Shown: positions 50,105 through 59,828 of the stretch, one piece after another
How positions within the stretch are numbered: the first letter of the stretch is position 1
How the letters are laid out: each line of letters opens with the position of its first letter
NCBI RefSeq assembly: GCF_000153305.1
Contig: NZ_CH724107.1
Location: 630,511-694,510 of the forward strand
Direction of reading: 5' to 3'
Source: Oceanicola granulosus HTCC2516
Lineage (GTDB): Bacteria > Pseudomonadota > Alphaproteobacteria > Rhodobacterales > Rhodobacteraceae
DNA: 64,000 nucleotides
Notes under the pieces: generated by a model
The model's database searches: none
Seen by the model: the letters and a program-made list of their open reading frames with translations, nothing else
Told to the model about the DNA's origin: nothing
Translations under genes and position numbers: made by a program

Positions 50105-51763
50105 ATGGATCCTTTGACCTGGACTGGTGAACTCGGCGGCGTGCTCGACCCGCTCCTGCGCTGGGCGGCGATGGCCTGGGGCTTCGGCGTGCTCGGCTAC
50201 CTCGCCGCGACGATGGTGACGCCGGGCGACGTGCCCGTCTCCGTCGCCGGGCGCAACTTCGGCGACATGTTCAACCAGGTGCCGACCTCGGTGGCCCAGC
50301 TGTTCTTTCCCGCGCTCGTCATCGGGCTGGCGCTCTACGGGCTGGAATACGCCTGGTCGGCGCCGACGCTGAGGACATGGCTGACCGAGACCGGCATGCC
50401 GGGCTGGACGGCGGCGGTGCTGACGGCGGTCGCCTTCCTCGCGCTCGGGGCGGTGCTGGCCTGGCTGTTCCAGCGCCTGACCATCGACGTCTACACCACG
50501 ATCATCCGCTGGGCCTTCCTCGCGATCGTCCTGCTGGCACTGCTCTACCTGCTGGGCGGCGTGCTGATGCCCTACGGCGAGACCGGCATCGTCGGCGCCA
50601 TCGCCGCGCGCTTCACCCCGGTCTGGATCGCGCTGGTCGTCACCTTCGCGCTGTCGATCCTGACCAAGCGGCGCACCGGGCTCTACGGCAAGCTCTTCGA
50701 CTCGACCATCGGGATGATCGGCTTCGGCCTGGTGATGTTCTGGGTCTTCACCGCGATCTTCGCCGGGCTCTTCGACATGATCGCCACCCACGATCCGCTG
50801 ACCCAGATCGTGCAGCTGAAGAACGAGCTGCCGGGCGTGGCGGTGCCGGACGCGGCCGAGGACGGGCTGTTCCCGCACTACCTGCTGGGCGGCGACAACC
50901 TGGCGCGCGACATCTTCAGCCGGATGGTCGACGGCGCCTGGGTGGTGATCGGCATCGCGCCGCTGGCGACGGTCTTCGCCTTCATGGTCGGCATCACCCT
51001 GGGCCTGCCGGCGGGCTATTACGGCGGCAAGCTCGACACGGTGCTGAGCTTCCTCGCAAACCTGATCCTCGCCTTCCCGGTGATCCTGCTGTTCTACCTG
51101 CTGGTGACGCCCGAGATCATCGCCACCGGCATCCCGAACTACATGGCGACGTTCCTGTTCGTCTTCCCGATCATCTTCCTCGCGGTGCTGCTGAATTCGC
51201 GCTACCACACGCGCCCCGCGCTGCGGCTGCCGCTGCTGGCGGCGGTGCTCGGCGTGACGGGGTGGATCTACCTGTCGCTGATCAGCGAGGTCGGCTCGCC
51301 GGTGTCGATCCTGCCGGGCTGGCTCGACGCCTTCGACGTGCCGGGCGGCATCCTCGTGGTCTTTGTCTCGGTGGTCTTCGTGAACTCGCCCACGGTGTTC
51401 CGCATCGTCCGGGGCCTGGCGCTCGACATCAAGACGCGCGACTACGTCGCCGCCGCGCAGACCCGTGGCGAGGGGCCGTGGTACATCATGCTCTGGGAGA
51501 TCCTGCCCAACGCGCGGGGGCCGCTGATCGTCGATTTCTGCCTGCGCATCGGCTACACCACGATCCTGCTCGGCACCCTCGGCTTCTTCGGCCTCGGCCT
51601 GCCGCCCGAGAGCCCCGACTGGGGCACGACGATCAACGACGGCCGCCGCCTGCTGTCGATCTACCCCCACCCCGCCCTGCCGCCCGCCTTCGCGCTGCTG
51701 ACGCTGGTGCTGGGGCTGAACCTGCTGGCGGACGGACTTCGCGAGGAAAGCCTCAAGGACTGA
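50105..51763 (+). CDS. ABC transporter permease, DppC type, extended N terminus
   Basis: A 552-residue permease, roughly twice the usual DppC size. About 250 additional N-terminal residues contain several extra helices (for example AAVLTAVAFLALGAVLAWLF and WVFTAIFAGLFDMIATH) before the core, which starts near LPHYLLGGDN-like sequence with the motif LARDIFSRMVDGAWVVIGI. The EAA loop is DYVAAAQTRGEGPWYIMLWE. Such long forms occur in some alphaproteobacterial importers. Confidence 0.9.
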   Translation: MDPLTWTGELGGVLDPLLRWAAMAWGFGVLGYLAATMVTPGDVPVSVAGRNFGDMFNQVPTSVAQLFFPALVIGLALYGLEYAWSAPTLRTWLTETGMPGWTAAVLTAVAFLALGAVLAWLFQRLTIDVYTTIIRWAFLAIVLLALLYLLGGVLMPYGETGIVGAIAARFTPVWIALVVTFALSILTKRRTGLYGKLFDSTIGMIGFGLVMFWVFTAIFAGLFDMIATHDPLTQIVQLKNELPGVAVPDAAEDGLFPHYLLGGDNLARDIFSRMVDGAWVVIGIAPLATVFAFMVGITLGLPAGYYGGKLDTVLSFLANLILAFPVILLFYLLVTPEIIATGIPNYMATFLFVFPIIFLAVLLNSRYHTRPALRLPLLAAVLGVTGWIYLSLISEVGSPVSILPGWLDAFDVPGGILVVFVSVVFVNSPTVFRIVRGLALDIKTRDYVAAAQTRGEGPWYIMLWEILPNARGPLIVDFCLRIGYTTILLGTLGFFGLGLPPESPDWGTTINDGRRLLSIYPHPALPPAFALLTLVLGLNLLADGLREESLKD

Positions 51764-51771
51764 CCGAGGGA

Positions 51772-51820
51772 CCGGGGGCCAGCCCCCGGACCCCCGGGAT
51801 ACTTGACGAACAGAGACTGG
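51772..51820. repeat. Intergenic hairpin plus GATACTT...ACAGAGA repeat, copy 3
   Basis: CCGGGGGC and GCCCCCGG form an exact hairpin (51772-51789), followed by CCCCCGGGATACTTGACGAA and CAGAGACTGGG, a variant of the repeat seen at 5119, 12447 and 56126. It lies within the importer operon, between the second permease and the ATPase gene, and could lower expression of the ATPase relative to the permeases. Confidence 0.75.
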
Positions 51821-51829
51821 GAGAGGCGC

Positions 51830-53917
51830 GTGCGCAAACCGAGCAAGTACAAGGGCCCGATCCTCGAGATCGACAACCTGTCCATCTCCTTCTTCACGCG
51901 CCTGCGCGAGATCCCGGCGGTGATGGACTTCTCCTGCACCGTCCAGCCCGGCGAGGCGATGGGCCTCGTCGGCGAATCGGGCTGCGGCAAGTCGACGGTG
52001 GCGCTCGGCGTGATGCAGGACCTCGGCGTCAACGGGCGGGTCGTGGGCGGCTCGATCCGGTTCAAGGGGCGCGACCTCAACGAGATGACCGCCGAGGAGC
52101 TGCGCCACATCCGCGGCCGCGAGATCGCGATGATCTACCAGGAGCCGATGGCCTCGCTGAACCCGGCGATGAAGATCGGCCGCCAGCTCATGGAAGTGCC
52201 GATGATCCACGAGGGCGTCAGCGAGAAGGAGGCCTGGCGGCGCGCGCTCGAGGTGGTGGCCGACGTCAAGCTGCCCGACCCAGAGCGAATGCTGCGCTCC
52301 TACCCGCACCAGCTCTCGGGCGGCCAGCAGCAGCGCATCGTCATCGCCATGGCGCTGATGGCCAACCCCTCGCTGCTGATCCTCGACGAGCCCACCACCG
52401 CGCTCGACGTGACCGTGGAGGCGGCCGTGGTCGAGCTGGTGAAGGATCTGGGCAAGAAGTACGGCACCTCGATGCTGTTCATCAGCCACAATCTCGGCCT
52501 CGTGCTCGAGACCTGCGACCGGATCTGCGTGATGTATTCCGGCGAGGCGGTGGAGACCGGCTCGATCGAGGATGTCTTCGACAAGATGCGCCACCCCTAC
52601 ACGCAGGCGCTGTTCCGCTCGATCCCGCTGCCGGGCGCCGACAAGAACGCCAAGCCGCTCGTCGCCATCCCCGGCAATTTCCCCCTGCCCCACGAGCGCC
52701 CGCCGGGCTGCAACTTCGGGCCGCGCTGCGACTACTTCGTCAAGGGCCGCTGCGACGCGCAGGAGATCCCGATGTTCGACGTGGAGGGCAACGACCGCCA
52801 CGAGACGCGCTGCATCCGCTATGACGAGATCGACTGGTCGATGATGCCGCTCGGCGGCGCCGGCAAGGAGAAGTCGGCGCCCGGGCAGGTCGTGCTCAGG
52901 ATGGACAACCTCAAGAAGTACTACGAGGTCGCCGCCAACGCGCTCTTCGGCGGCGGCGAGACCAAGGTGGTCAAGGCCAACGAGAGCCTCAGCTTCGAGG
53001 CGCGCGAGAGCGAGACGCTGGCCATCGTCGGCGAGTCGGGCTGCGGCAAGTCGACCTTCGCCAAGGTGCTGATGGGGCTGGAGACGGCGACCGACGGGGA
53101 AATCCTGCTTGACAACAGCAACATCGAGCAGATCCCGATCGAGCAGCGCGACACGCGCACCATCGCGGACGTGCAGATGGTGTTCCAGAACCCGTTCGAC
53201 ACGCTGAACCCGTCGATGAGCGTGGGCAGCCAGATCATGCGCGCGCTCGAGCTGTTCGGCGTGGGCGACACCCAGCAGGAGCGGCGCGAGCGGATGCTCG
53301 AGCTGCTCGACCTCGTCAAGCTGCCCCGCGCCTTCGCCGAGCGCATGCCGCGCCAGCTCTCGGGCGGCCAGAAGCAGCGCGTCGGCATCGCCCGCGCCTT
53401 CGCCGGCGGCGCGCGCATCGTCGTGGCCGACGAGCCGGTCTCGGCCCTCGACGTGAGCGTGCAGGCGGCGGTGACCGACCTGCTCATGGACATCCAGCGC
53501 GAGCAGAAGACGACCCTGCTCTTCATCTCGCACGACCTCTCCATCGTGCGCTACCTGTCGGATCGCGTCGTGGTCATGTATCTCGGCCACATCGTCGAGA
53601 CGGGCACCACCGAGCAGGTCTTCGCGCCGCCCTACCACCCCTACACCGAGGCGCTGCTCTCGGCCGTGCCCATCGCCGACACGCGCGTCGAGAAGAAGCA
53701 CATCGTGCTCGAGGGCGACATCCCCTCGGCGATGAACCCGCCGCCCGGCTGCCCCTTCCAGACCCGCTGCCGCTGGAAGGACCGGGTCCCGGGCAACAAG
53801 TGCGAGACGGAGCTGCCGCCATACCGCGACCTCGGCGACGGGCACCGCTCGCTCTGCTGGCTCGACGACGCCGAGCTCGCATCGATGGAGCCGGTGATCA
53901 AGGTCGCCGCCGAGTAG
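51830..53917 (+). CDS. Fused dual ABC ATPase of the peptide-type importer (DppD-DppF)
   Basis: Both ATPase modules are in one 695-residue chain. The first domain has Walker A GESGCGKS (48-55), [16 protein letters not shown] and Walker B LLILDEPTTALD. The second has GESGCGKST, LSGGQKQRVGIARAF and IVVADEPVSALD. Each ends with the oligopeptide-transporter C-terminal cysteine region (GCNFGPRCDYF and GCPFQTRCRWK). The start at GTG 51830 (GGGAGAGG upstream) is preferred; an in-frame TTG at 51803 lies inside the repeat. Transport is driven by ATP hydrolysis at this protein. Confidence 0.93.
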   Translation: MRKPSKYKGPILEIDNLSISFFTRLREIPAVMDFSCTVQPGEAMGLVGESGCGKSTVALGVMQDLGVNGRVVGGSIRFKGRDLNEMTAEELRHIRGREIAMIYQEPMASLNPAMKIGRQLMEVPMIHEGVSEKEAWRRALEVVADVKLPDPERMLRSYPHQLSGGQQQRIVIAMALMANPSLLILDEPTTALDVTVEAAVVELVKDLGKKYGTSMLFISHNLGLVLETCDRICVMYSGEAVETGSIEDVFDKMRHPYTQALFRSIPLPGADKNAKPLVAIPGNFPLPHERPPGCNFGPRCDYFVKGRCDAQEIPMFDVEGNDRHETRCIRYDEIDWSMMPLGGAGKEKSAPGQVVLRMDNLKKYYEVAANALFGGGETKVVKANESLSFEARESETLAIVGESGCGKSTFAKVLMGLETATDGEILLDNSNIEQIPIEQRDTRTIADVQMVFQNPFDTLNPSMSVGSQIMRALELFGVGDTQQERRERMLELLDLVKLPRAFAERMPRQLSGGQKQRVGIARAFAGGARIVVADEPVSALDVSVQAAVTDLLMDIQREQKTTLLFISHDLSIVRYLSDRVVVMYLGHIVETGTTEQVFAPPYHPYTEALLSAVPIADTRVEKKHIVLEGDIPSAMNPPPGCPFQTRCRWKDRVPGNKCETELPPYRDLGDGHRSLCWLDDAELASMEPVIKVAAE

Positions 53918-53977
53918 GCGGGAACCGGCCGCGCCGCCGCGGCATTGGCCCTCTGAAGCATCAAGAGGAACAAGCCG

Positions 53978-54832
53978 ATGTCGAAGACCGATCTGTCCTG
54001 GGCCGTGCCCGTCATGCGGGCGGGCTATGCCGGCCGCGGGCTGGTCTACGTCGTGGTCGCCGGCTTCTCGCTCTGGGCGATCTGGCGAGGCGGGCAGGCG
54101 GAGGGCACCGGCACCGCGCTCCAGAGCCTCGAGACGACGACGGGCGGCGGCGTGGTGCTCGTGCTGATCGTGCTGGGGCTGCTGGCCTACATGGTCTGGC
54201 GGCTGGTCGACGCCTTCTGGGACCTCGAGGCCTACGGCACCGACGGCGAGGGCATGGTCGCGCGCACCGGCATGGTCGTCACCGGCCTGATCCACGGCGC
54301 CATCGGCGTCGGTGCGGCGGCGATCCTGTTCGGCTCCGGGTCGGGCGGGGGCGGCAGCTCGGCGACGACGCGCTGGCTGGAAGAGCTGATGTCGCAGCCC
54401 GGCGGCCGCTGGGCGGTGGGCATCGCCGGTCTCGTCACCATCGGCGCGGGGCTCTACTACCTGCACAAGGCGTGGAAGGAGACCTACCGCAAGGAGCTGC
54501 GCGCGAGCCGGTTCACCACCCGCTGGAACGGCCTGCTGAAGGCGGGCGTGGCGGCGCAGGGCGTCGTGGTGCTGATCGTCGGCGGGCTGATCCTCTCGGC
54601 GGCGCTGAGCAGCAACGCCAGCGAGGCCGGCGGGCTCGGCTCGGCCTTCGGCTGGCTCTATGAGCAGGCCTACGGGCGGATCCTCGTGACACTGCTCTGC
54701 GTGGGGCTGCTGATGTTCGCGCTGTTCTGCTTCGTCAACGCCGCCTACCGGATCGTGCCGAAGGTGGCCGGCGACGACATCGAGACCCTCGGCCACAGCC
54801 TCAAGGCCAAGGCCCGCGCGGCGGCGAGCTGA
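53978..54832 (+). CDS. DUF1206 membrane protein
   Basis: A 284-residue membrane protein with three internally similar two-helix units (MRAGYAGRGLVYVVVAGFSL, RTGMVVTGLIHGAIGVGAAA, LKAGVAAQGVVVLIVGGLIL), the DUF1206 pattern. Each unit has a Gly-rich first helix and a W/R-containing connection. Function is unknown. It follows the ATPase after 60 bp and may be the last gene of the operon. Confidence 0.85.
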   Translation: MSKTDLSWAVPVMRAGYAGRGLVYVVVAGFSLWAIWRGGQAEGTGTALQSLETTTGGGVVLVLIVLGLLAYMVWRLVDAFWDLEAYGTDGEGMVARTGMVVTGLIHGAIGVGAAAILFGSGSGGGGSSATTRWLEELMSQPGGRWAVGIAGLVTIGAGLYYLHKAWKETYRKELRASRFTTRWNGLLKAGVAAQGVVVLIVGGLILSAALSSNASEAGGLGSAFGWLYEQAYGRILVTLLCVGLLMFALFCFVNAAYRIVPKVAGDDIETLGHSLKAKARAAAS

Positions 54833-54836
54833 GCCG

Positions 54837-55430
54837 TCACTCGCCGAGGATCACCGCGACGTAGTTCCGTGTCTCGGCATAGGGAGGGATGCCGCCGTAG
54901 CGCTGCACCGCTCCCGGCCCGGCATTGTAGGCCGCGAGCGCCAGGCGCCACGAGCCGAAGGTGTCGAACTGCATCCGCAGGTAGCGCGCGCCGCCGTCCA
55001 GGTTCTGGTTTGGGTCGGCCGGGTCGACGCCGAGCTGGCGGGCTGTGGCCGGCATCAGCTGGGCGAGGCCGAGCGCGCCCTTGTGGCTCCGGGCGTTCAC
55101 ATTCCAGCGGCTCTCCTGGTTGACGAGGCGCAGGAACAGCTCCTCCGGCACCCCGTGCCGCCGAGCGACGGTGCGGGCCACGTCGGTCCAGGCGCCCCGG
55201 TAGCGGCCGTCGTAGGCGACGTTCAAGCCCTCGGCCTGCGGCGTGCCGGGCACCACCACGCGGGGCGGCTGAAGACGGACGGAGTTGGCGTATTGCGCCG
55301 CGGCGCGGCTGTCGAGCACGTCGAGCTGCGAGCGGAACAGGGCGCTGCGGTTGGAGGTGGAGAGCGTCTGCGCCTCCGCGACGCTTCCCAGCGTCAGCCC
55401 GAGCACAAGTGCCAGCTGGAATCCCCGCAT
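54837..55430 (-). CDS. Lytic transglycosylase, SLT type
   Basis: Peptidoglycan-cleaving enzyme of 197 residues with a signal peptide ([20 protein letters not shown]). The SLT fold occupies about residues 85-195: catalytic E106 in [32 protein letters not shown], and [19 protein letters not shown]. Compact size and motifs fit family 1 of the transglycosylase superfamily. It converges on the DUF1206 gene, with four bases between stops, and diverges from ssb. Confidence 0.92.
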   Translation of the reverse strand: MRGFQLALVLGLTLGSVAEAQTLSTSNRSALFRSQLDVLDSRAAAQYANSVRLQPPRVVVPGTPQAEGLNVAYDGRYRGAWTDVARTVARRHGVPEELFLRLVNQESRWNVNARSHKGALGLAQLMPATARQLGVDPADPNQNLDGGARYLRMQFDTFGSWRLALAAYNAGPGAVQRYGGIPPYAETRNYVAVILGE

Positions 55431-55578
55431 CCCTCGTCCCTCTCGTCGATCCCTCGGGGCAGAATACCGGAAAACCGGGATTTGGCCAGCCAGCAAGGTA
55501 AGGCGTTGGCAACCGCTCCCGTGCGAGCCTAGGGTGGCCGACGATTCGAGACAGACACGGATACAGGAGGCGGGCGCC

Positions 55579-56088
55579 ATGGCCGGCAGCGTGAACAAGG
55601 TGATCCTCATCGGCAATCTCGGGCGCGACCCGGAGACCCGCACCTTCCAGAACGGCGGCAAGGTCTGCAACCTGCGCATCGCGACGTCCGAGAACTGGAA
55701 GGACCGCAACACCGGCGAGCGCCGCGAGCGCACCGAGTGGCACTCCGTCGCGATCTTCTCCGAGCCCCTCGCGCGGATCGCGGAGCAGTACCTGCGGAAA
55801 GGCTCCAAGGTCTACATCGAGGGCCAGCTCGAGACCCGCAAGTGGCAGGACCAGTCCGGCGCCGACCGCTACTCCACCGAAGTCGTCCTGCGCCCCTACC
55901 GCGGCGAGCTGACGCTGCTCGACAGCCGCGGCGAAGGCGGCGGCGGGGGTGGCGGCGGCTACGACGACCGCGGCGGCTACGGCGGCGGCGGCGGTGGTGG
56001 CGGCTACGACCAGGGCGGCGGCAGTGGCGGCGGCTACGGGGGCGGCAGCGGCGGCGGTGGCGACATCGACGACGAGATCCCGTTCTGA
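55579..56088 (+). CDS. ssb: Single-stranded DNA-binding protein
   Basis: Tetrameric OB-fold protein coating single-stranded DNA. The product has 169 residues. The OB fold spans residues 1-115 ([40 protein letters not shown]). A Gly-rich, Tyr- and Arg-containing linker follows, and the acidic tip DIDDEIPF recruits partners. GGAGG precedes the ATG at 55579. No SOS box was found upstream. Confidence 0.98.
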   Translation: MAGSVNKVILIGNLGRDPETRTFQNGGKVCNLRIATSENWKDRNTGERRERTEWHSVAIFSEPLARIAEQYLRKGSKVYIEGQLETRKWQDQSGADRYSTEVVLRPYRGELTLLDSRGEGGGGGGGGYDDRGGYGGGGGGGGYDQGGGSGGGYGGGSGGGGDIDDEIPF

Positions 56089-56125
56089 GCTACCCCGGCC
56101 CCTGCGCGGGCCCGACCGTCCGGCC

Positions 56126-56243
56126 TGCCTCCGGCGGGGATATTTGACGAACAGAGACGGGGGCGCCGCGCTCTTCGTCTCTGTCCTGAAAATATCCTGG
56201 GGGGTGAATTGGCCCTTGGGCCAAGAGGGGGGCGAAGCCCCCC
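56126..56243. repeat. Inverted pair of GATATTT...ACAGAGA repeats with two further hairpins
   Basis: A plus-orientation copy (56126-56160, GATATTTGACGAACAGAGAC) is followed by an inverted copy (56176-56200, GTCTCTGTCCTGAAAATATC), so a long imperfect hairpin forms. Next come TTGGCCCTTGGGCCAA (56209-56224) and GGGGGGCGAAGCCCCCC (56227-56243). It fills the gap between convergent ssb and phoB and is a good candidate for a bidirectional transcript end. Confidence 0.75.
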
Positions 56244-56256
56244 TGCCCCGCGCGAC

Positions 56257-56949
56257 TCAGCCCAGGGCGTAGCCCGCGCCGCGCACCGTGCGGACGGGGT
56301 CGCTGCCGCCATGCGCCGTGAGCGCCTTGCGCAGGCGGCCGATATGGACGTCGACGGTGCGGGTGTCGACGTAGATGTCGCGGCCCCAGACCCGGTCGAG
56401 CAGCTGGTCGCGCGACCAGACGCGGCCGGGCTTCTCCATGAAGGTCGACAGCAGGCGGAACTCGGTGGGGCCGAGCTTCAGCGGCTTGTCGGCGCGGGTG
56501 ACGCGGTGGGTTTCGGCGTCGAGCACGAAGTCCTCGAAGGTCAGCACCTGCCCGACCGTCGAGGGCCGCACGCGGCGCAGCTGGGTGCGCACGCGGGCCA
56601 TGAGTTCGGAGACCGAGTACGGCTTGACCACGTAATCGTCGGCGCCGGTCTCGAGGCCGCGGACCTTGTCGACCTCCTCGGAGCGCGCCGACAGCATGAT
56701 GATCGCCACGTCGCGGGTGTCGGGGCGCGACTTGAGCTGGCGGCAGACCTCGATGCCCGACAGGTTCGGCAGCATCCAGTCGAGCACCATCACGTCGGGC
56801 CGGTCCTCCTGCACCAGCATCAGCGCCTGCTCGCCGTCCTCGGCGCGGCTGGTGCGGAAGCCCTCGGCCTCGAGGTTGTAGCCCAGCACCTCGCGCTGCG
56901 CCGGCTCGTCCTCGACGATGAGCACGTGCGGCTGTCCCGCCCCGGCCAC
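56257..56949 (-). CDS. phoB: Phosphate regulon response regulator PhoB
   Basis: OmpR-family activator of the Pho regulon. The product has 230 residues. The receiver has D57 (VMVLDWMLPNLSG), and the switch residues are in MLSARSEEVDK and VKPYSVSELM. The C-terminal winged helix covers residues about 135-228 (LGPTEFRLLSTFMEKPGRVW, VDVHIGRLRKAL, VRGAGYAL). It starts four bases after the phoU stop and is last in the pst-phoU-phoB order. Confidence 0.97.
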   Translation of the reverse strand: MAGAGQPHVLIVEDEPAQREVLGYNLEAEGFRTSRAEDGEQALMLVQEDRPDVMVLDWMLPNLSGIEVCRQLKSRPDTRDVAIIMLSARSEEVDKVRGLETGADDYVVKPYSVSELMARVRTQLRRVRPSTVGQVLTFEDFVLDAETHRVTRADKPLKLGPTEFRLLSTFMEKPGRVWSRDQLLDRVWGRDIYVDTRTVDVHIGRLRKALTAHGGSDPVRTVRGAGYALG

Positions 56950-56953
56950 GGCC

Positions 56954-57685
56954 TCAGCCCTCCGTCCCGAGGGTCGAGAAGGAGGTGCTGTCGGCCTTGG
57001 GACGGGCCTCGTCGGGGACCTTGCCGGTCACGAGGTAGATCACCTGCTCCGCCATGTTGGTGACGAGGTCGCCCATGCGCTCGACGTTCTTGGCGATGAA
57101 GTGCAGGTGCATGCAGGCGGTGATGTTGCGCGGGTTCTCCATCATGAAGGTGAGGAACTCGCGGAACAGGGCGTTGTACATCTGGTCGATCTCGTGGTCG
57201 CGCTGGCGGACGTCCTCGGCGAGGTCGGCGTCGCGCTGGATGTAGGCGTCGAGCACGTCCTTGAGCATCAGCTGGACCTCGCGCGCCATGCGCCGCAGCG
57301 CCGCGTCGGTGCCGGTGATCGGCGTCATCTCGGCGAGCACCGAGGTGCGCTTGGCCATGTTCTTGGCGTAGTCGCCGACCCGCTCGAGGCTGCCGGTCAG
57401 GCGGATCACCGACAGCAGCACCCGCAGGTCGCGCGAGACCGGCGCGCGCAGCGCGATGCACCTGGCGGCCTCCTCGTTGATCTGCTCGTCGAGCGCGTCG
57501 ATCGCCTTGTCGCCGGCGCGCACCTTCTCGGCGAGCTCGAGGTCGCGGGTCTCGAGCGAGCGGACGCCGTCGAGGATCGCGGCCTCCACCAGGCCGCCCA
57601 TCTTCATCACCAGCGCCTGGATGGTCTCGAGGTCGCGGTCGTAGGCGGAGACGATGTGCTGATCGGGATTGGTCATGGCGCTCAT
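56954..57685 (-). CDS. phoU: Phosphate signalling regulator PhoU
   Basis: Links the Pst transporter to PhoR and damps the Pho response. The product has 243 residues forming two three-helix PhoU domains ([40 protein letters not shown]), with metal-binding acidic clusters ([13 protein letters not shown] and [13 protein letters not shown]). The start ATG overlaps the pstB stop (ATGA). Confidence 0.96.
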   Translation of the reverse strand: MSAMTNPDQHIVSAYDRDLETIQALVMKMGGLVEAAILDGVRSLETRDLELAEKVRAGDKAIDALDEQINEEAARCIALRAPVSRDLRVLLSVIRLTGSLERVGDYAKNMAKRTSVLAEMTPITGTDAALRRMAREVQLMLKDVLDAYIQRDADLAEDVRQRDHEIDQMYNALFREFLTFMMENPRNITACMHLHFIAKNVERMGDLVTNMAEQVIYLVTGKVPDEARPKADSTSFSTLGTEG

Positions 57686-58479
57686 CCAATGCGGCCGGAG
57701 ATGTAGCTCTCGGTCCGGCTGTCCTCGGGGTTGGTGAAGATCGTCGCGGTGTCGCCGAACTCGACGAGGTGGCCGAGGTGGAAGAACGCGGTCTTCTGGC
57801 TGACCCGCGCGGCCTGCTGCATCGAGTGGGTGACGATCACCACCGAGTAGTTCTGCCGCAGCTCGTCGATCAGCTCCTCGACCTGGGCGGTGGCGATCGG
57901 GTCGAGCGCCGAGCAGGGCTCGTCCATCAGCAGCACCTCGGGCTCGGTGGCCACCGCGCGGGCGATGCAGAGCCGCTGCTGCTGGCCGCCCGAGAGGCCG
58001 GTGCCGGGCGCGGTAAGCCGGTCCTTCACCTCGTTCCAGAGCGCGGCGCGGCGCAGCGCCTTCTCGACGATCGCGTCGAGCTCGGCGCGGCCGCGGGCGA
58101 GGCCGTGGATGCGCGGGCCGTAGGCGACGTTGTCGTAGATCGACTTCGGAAACGGGTTGGGCTTCTGGAACACCATGCCGACCTTGGCGCGCAGGCGCAC
58201 CGGGTCGACGCGGCGGTCGTAGATGTCCTCGCCGTCGATCTCGATGTCGCCCTCGATGCGCGCCGCCGGGATCGTGTCGTTCATCCGGTTGATGCAGCGC
58301 AGGAATGTCGACTTGCCGCAGCCCGAGGGGCCGATGAAGGCGGTCGTCGTCTTGTCGGCGATCTCGACGCTCACGTCCTTGATCGCGTGGGTGTCGCCGT
58401 ACCAGACCTGCACGTTGCGCGCGGAGATCTTCGTCTGTTGCTGGCTCAAGAGTGCTTCCGTTCGTCTCAGGTCGTCCAT
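57682..58479 (-). CDS. pstB: Phosphate ABC transporter ATP-binding protein PstB
   Basis: ATPase of the high-affinity phosphate importer. The product has 265 residues from ATG 58479 ([20 protein letters not shown]), with AGGAGCT upstream. Walker A is GPSGCGKS, the Q-loop is [20 protein letters not shown], signature [14 protein letters not shown], Walker [14 protein letters not shown] longer frame upstream is not supported by the family. Confidence 0.98.
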   Translation of the reverse strand: MDDLRRTEALLSQQQTKISARNVQVWYGDTHAIKDVSVEIADKTTTAFIGPSGCGKSTFLRCINRMNDTIPAARIEGDIEIDGEDIYDRRVDPVRLRAKVGMVFQKPNPFPKSIYDNVAYGPRIHGLARGRAELDAIVEKALRRAALWNEVKDRLTAPGTGLSGGQQQRLCIARAVATEPEVLLMDEPCSALDPIATAQVEELIDELRQNYSVVIVTHSMQQAARVSQKTAFFHLGHLVEFGDTATIFTNPEDSRTESYISGRIG

Positions 58480-58499
58480 GTCGAGCTCCTGTTGTCGGC

Positions 58500-59828
58500 T
58501 CACCAGCGGCGCTCGAAGCGGCGGCGGAGAAGGATCGCGATGAAGTTCATCGTCATCAGGAACAGGAGCAGAATGATGATGCCACCCCACGCCCGTTCAT
58601 AGAAGGCCGGGTCGGCGCGCTTGGCCCATTCGTAGATCTGGGCCGGCATCGCCGAGTTGGGATCGGTGAAGCCCGACACCACGCCATCGGGGTAGTTCGA
58701 GGCGATGAAGCCGACCATGCCGATCAGCAGCAGCGGCGCGGTCTCGCCGAGGGCCTGGGCCAGGCCGATGATGGTGCCGGTGAGGATGCCGGGCATCGCC
58801 AGCGGCAGCACGTGGTGGAACACCGACTGCATCTTGCTCGCCCCGACCCCGAGGGCCGCCGCGCGGATCGAGGGCGGCACCGCGGCGAGCGCGGCGCGGG
58901 TGGAGATGATGATGGTGGGCAGCGTCATCAGCGTCAGCACCAGGCCCCCCACCAGCGGCGCCGATTGCGGCAGGCCGGCGAACTGGATGAACACCGCGAG
59001 GCCGAGGATGCCGAAGACGATCGAGGGCACGGCGGCGAGGTTGGAGATGTTGACCTCGATGAAGTCGGTGATCCGGTTCTTCGGCGCGAACTCCTCGAGG
59101 TAGATCGAGGCGGCCACGCCGATCGGCAGCGCGAGGGCGAGCACCACGAGCATCATGAAGAACGAGCCCAGCATCGCCACGCCGATCCCCGCCTGCTCGG
59201 GTCGCTGGTCGGAGGCGTCGGCGCCGAGGATGAAGTCCCAGTTGAACCGCTTCACGACGATCCCCTGCTCGGCGAGGCGGTCGACGAGGTCGAGGTGGGC
59301 GGCGTCGAGGTTCTGGTCGCGTGCGAGAGCGTCGCGGGTGACGCGGCCCTTGAGGTAGCCGTCGACGCGCGAGGAGGCGAGGAAGTCGAAGCGCACCGTC
59401 TCGCCCATGCGCTCGGGGTTGGCGAGGGCGAAGTCGCGCATCTCGGCGGCCTCGGAGGAGGAGAGGATCTTGCCGAGCTCGGCGGCGTCCATGTCGGTCT
59501 CGATGCCCGCGTCGGCGAGTTGCTCGAGCAGCGCGCCGTGGATGATCTCGCGGTACTTCGAGGTCTTGACGATGGAGCTCTCGGCGGCGGCGATCTCTTC
59601 GGCGTCCAGCGTGATCGGCACCTCGACGAAGGTCTGGGTGAAGGCCGCCGAGCCGTTGGAGACGATGGCGAACAGCAGCGCCGCGAGGAAGGCGAGGCCG
59701 ATGCCGATGGCGGTGAGGCCGTAGGCCTTGAAGCGTTTCTCGGCGGCGTTGCGGCGGCGGGTGCGGGCGTCGGTGGCGTGCAGCGAGACGGCGCGCGCGG
59801 GCGGCGTGGGGGCGATGGCGTCGGACAT
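58500..59828 (-). CDS. pstA: Phosphate ABC transporter permease PstA
   Basis: Inner-membrane permease, 442 residues, clearly longer than the usual 280-300. The extra N-terminal part (about residues 1-190) has one helix ([20 protein letters not shown]) and a mainly periplasmic domain (DUF3333-like, [19 protein letters not shown]). The permease core has six helices, with the EAA-type loop [20 protein letters not shown]. The start shares one base with the pstC stop (TGATG). Confidence 0.94.
   Translation of the reverse strand: MSDAIAPTPPARAVSLHATDARTRRRNAAEKRFKAYGLTAIGIGLAFLAALLFAIVSNGSAAFTQTFVEVPITLDAEEIAAAESSIVKTSKYREIIHGALLEQLADAGIETDMDAAELGKILSSSEAAEMRDFALANPERMGETVRFDFLASSRVDGYLKGRVTRDALARDQNLDAAHLDLVDRLAEQGIVVKRFNWDFILGADASDQRPEQAGIGVAMLGSFFMMLVVLALALPIGVAASIYLEEFAPKNRITDFIEVNISNLAAVPSIVFGILGLAVFIQFAGLPQSAPLVGGLVLTLMTLPTIIISTRAALAAVPPSIRAAALGVGASKMQSVFHHVLPLAMPGILTGTIIGLAQALGETAPLLLIGMVGFIASNYPDGVVSGFTDPNSAMPAQIYEWAKRADPAFYERAWGGIIILLLFLMTMNFIAILLRRRFERRW

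Noticed and set aside
51803-51829. TTG at 51803 as the start of the fused ABC ATPase
   Set aside because: It lies inside a dispersed repeat and lacks a ribosome binding site; GTG 51830 has GGGAGAGG upstream.
50087-54796. Very long open frame on the minus strand (about 1570 codons) opposite the importer operon
   Set aside because: It is antisense to three clearly recognisable genes, is dominated by Arg, Gly, His, Asp and Ala, and arises because high GC removes stop codons in the opposite frame.
55431-55578. SOS box upstream of ssb
   Set aside because: No GAAC-N7-GAAC or GTTC-N7-GTTC was found in the gap.
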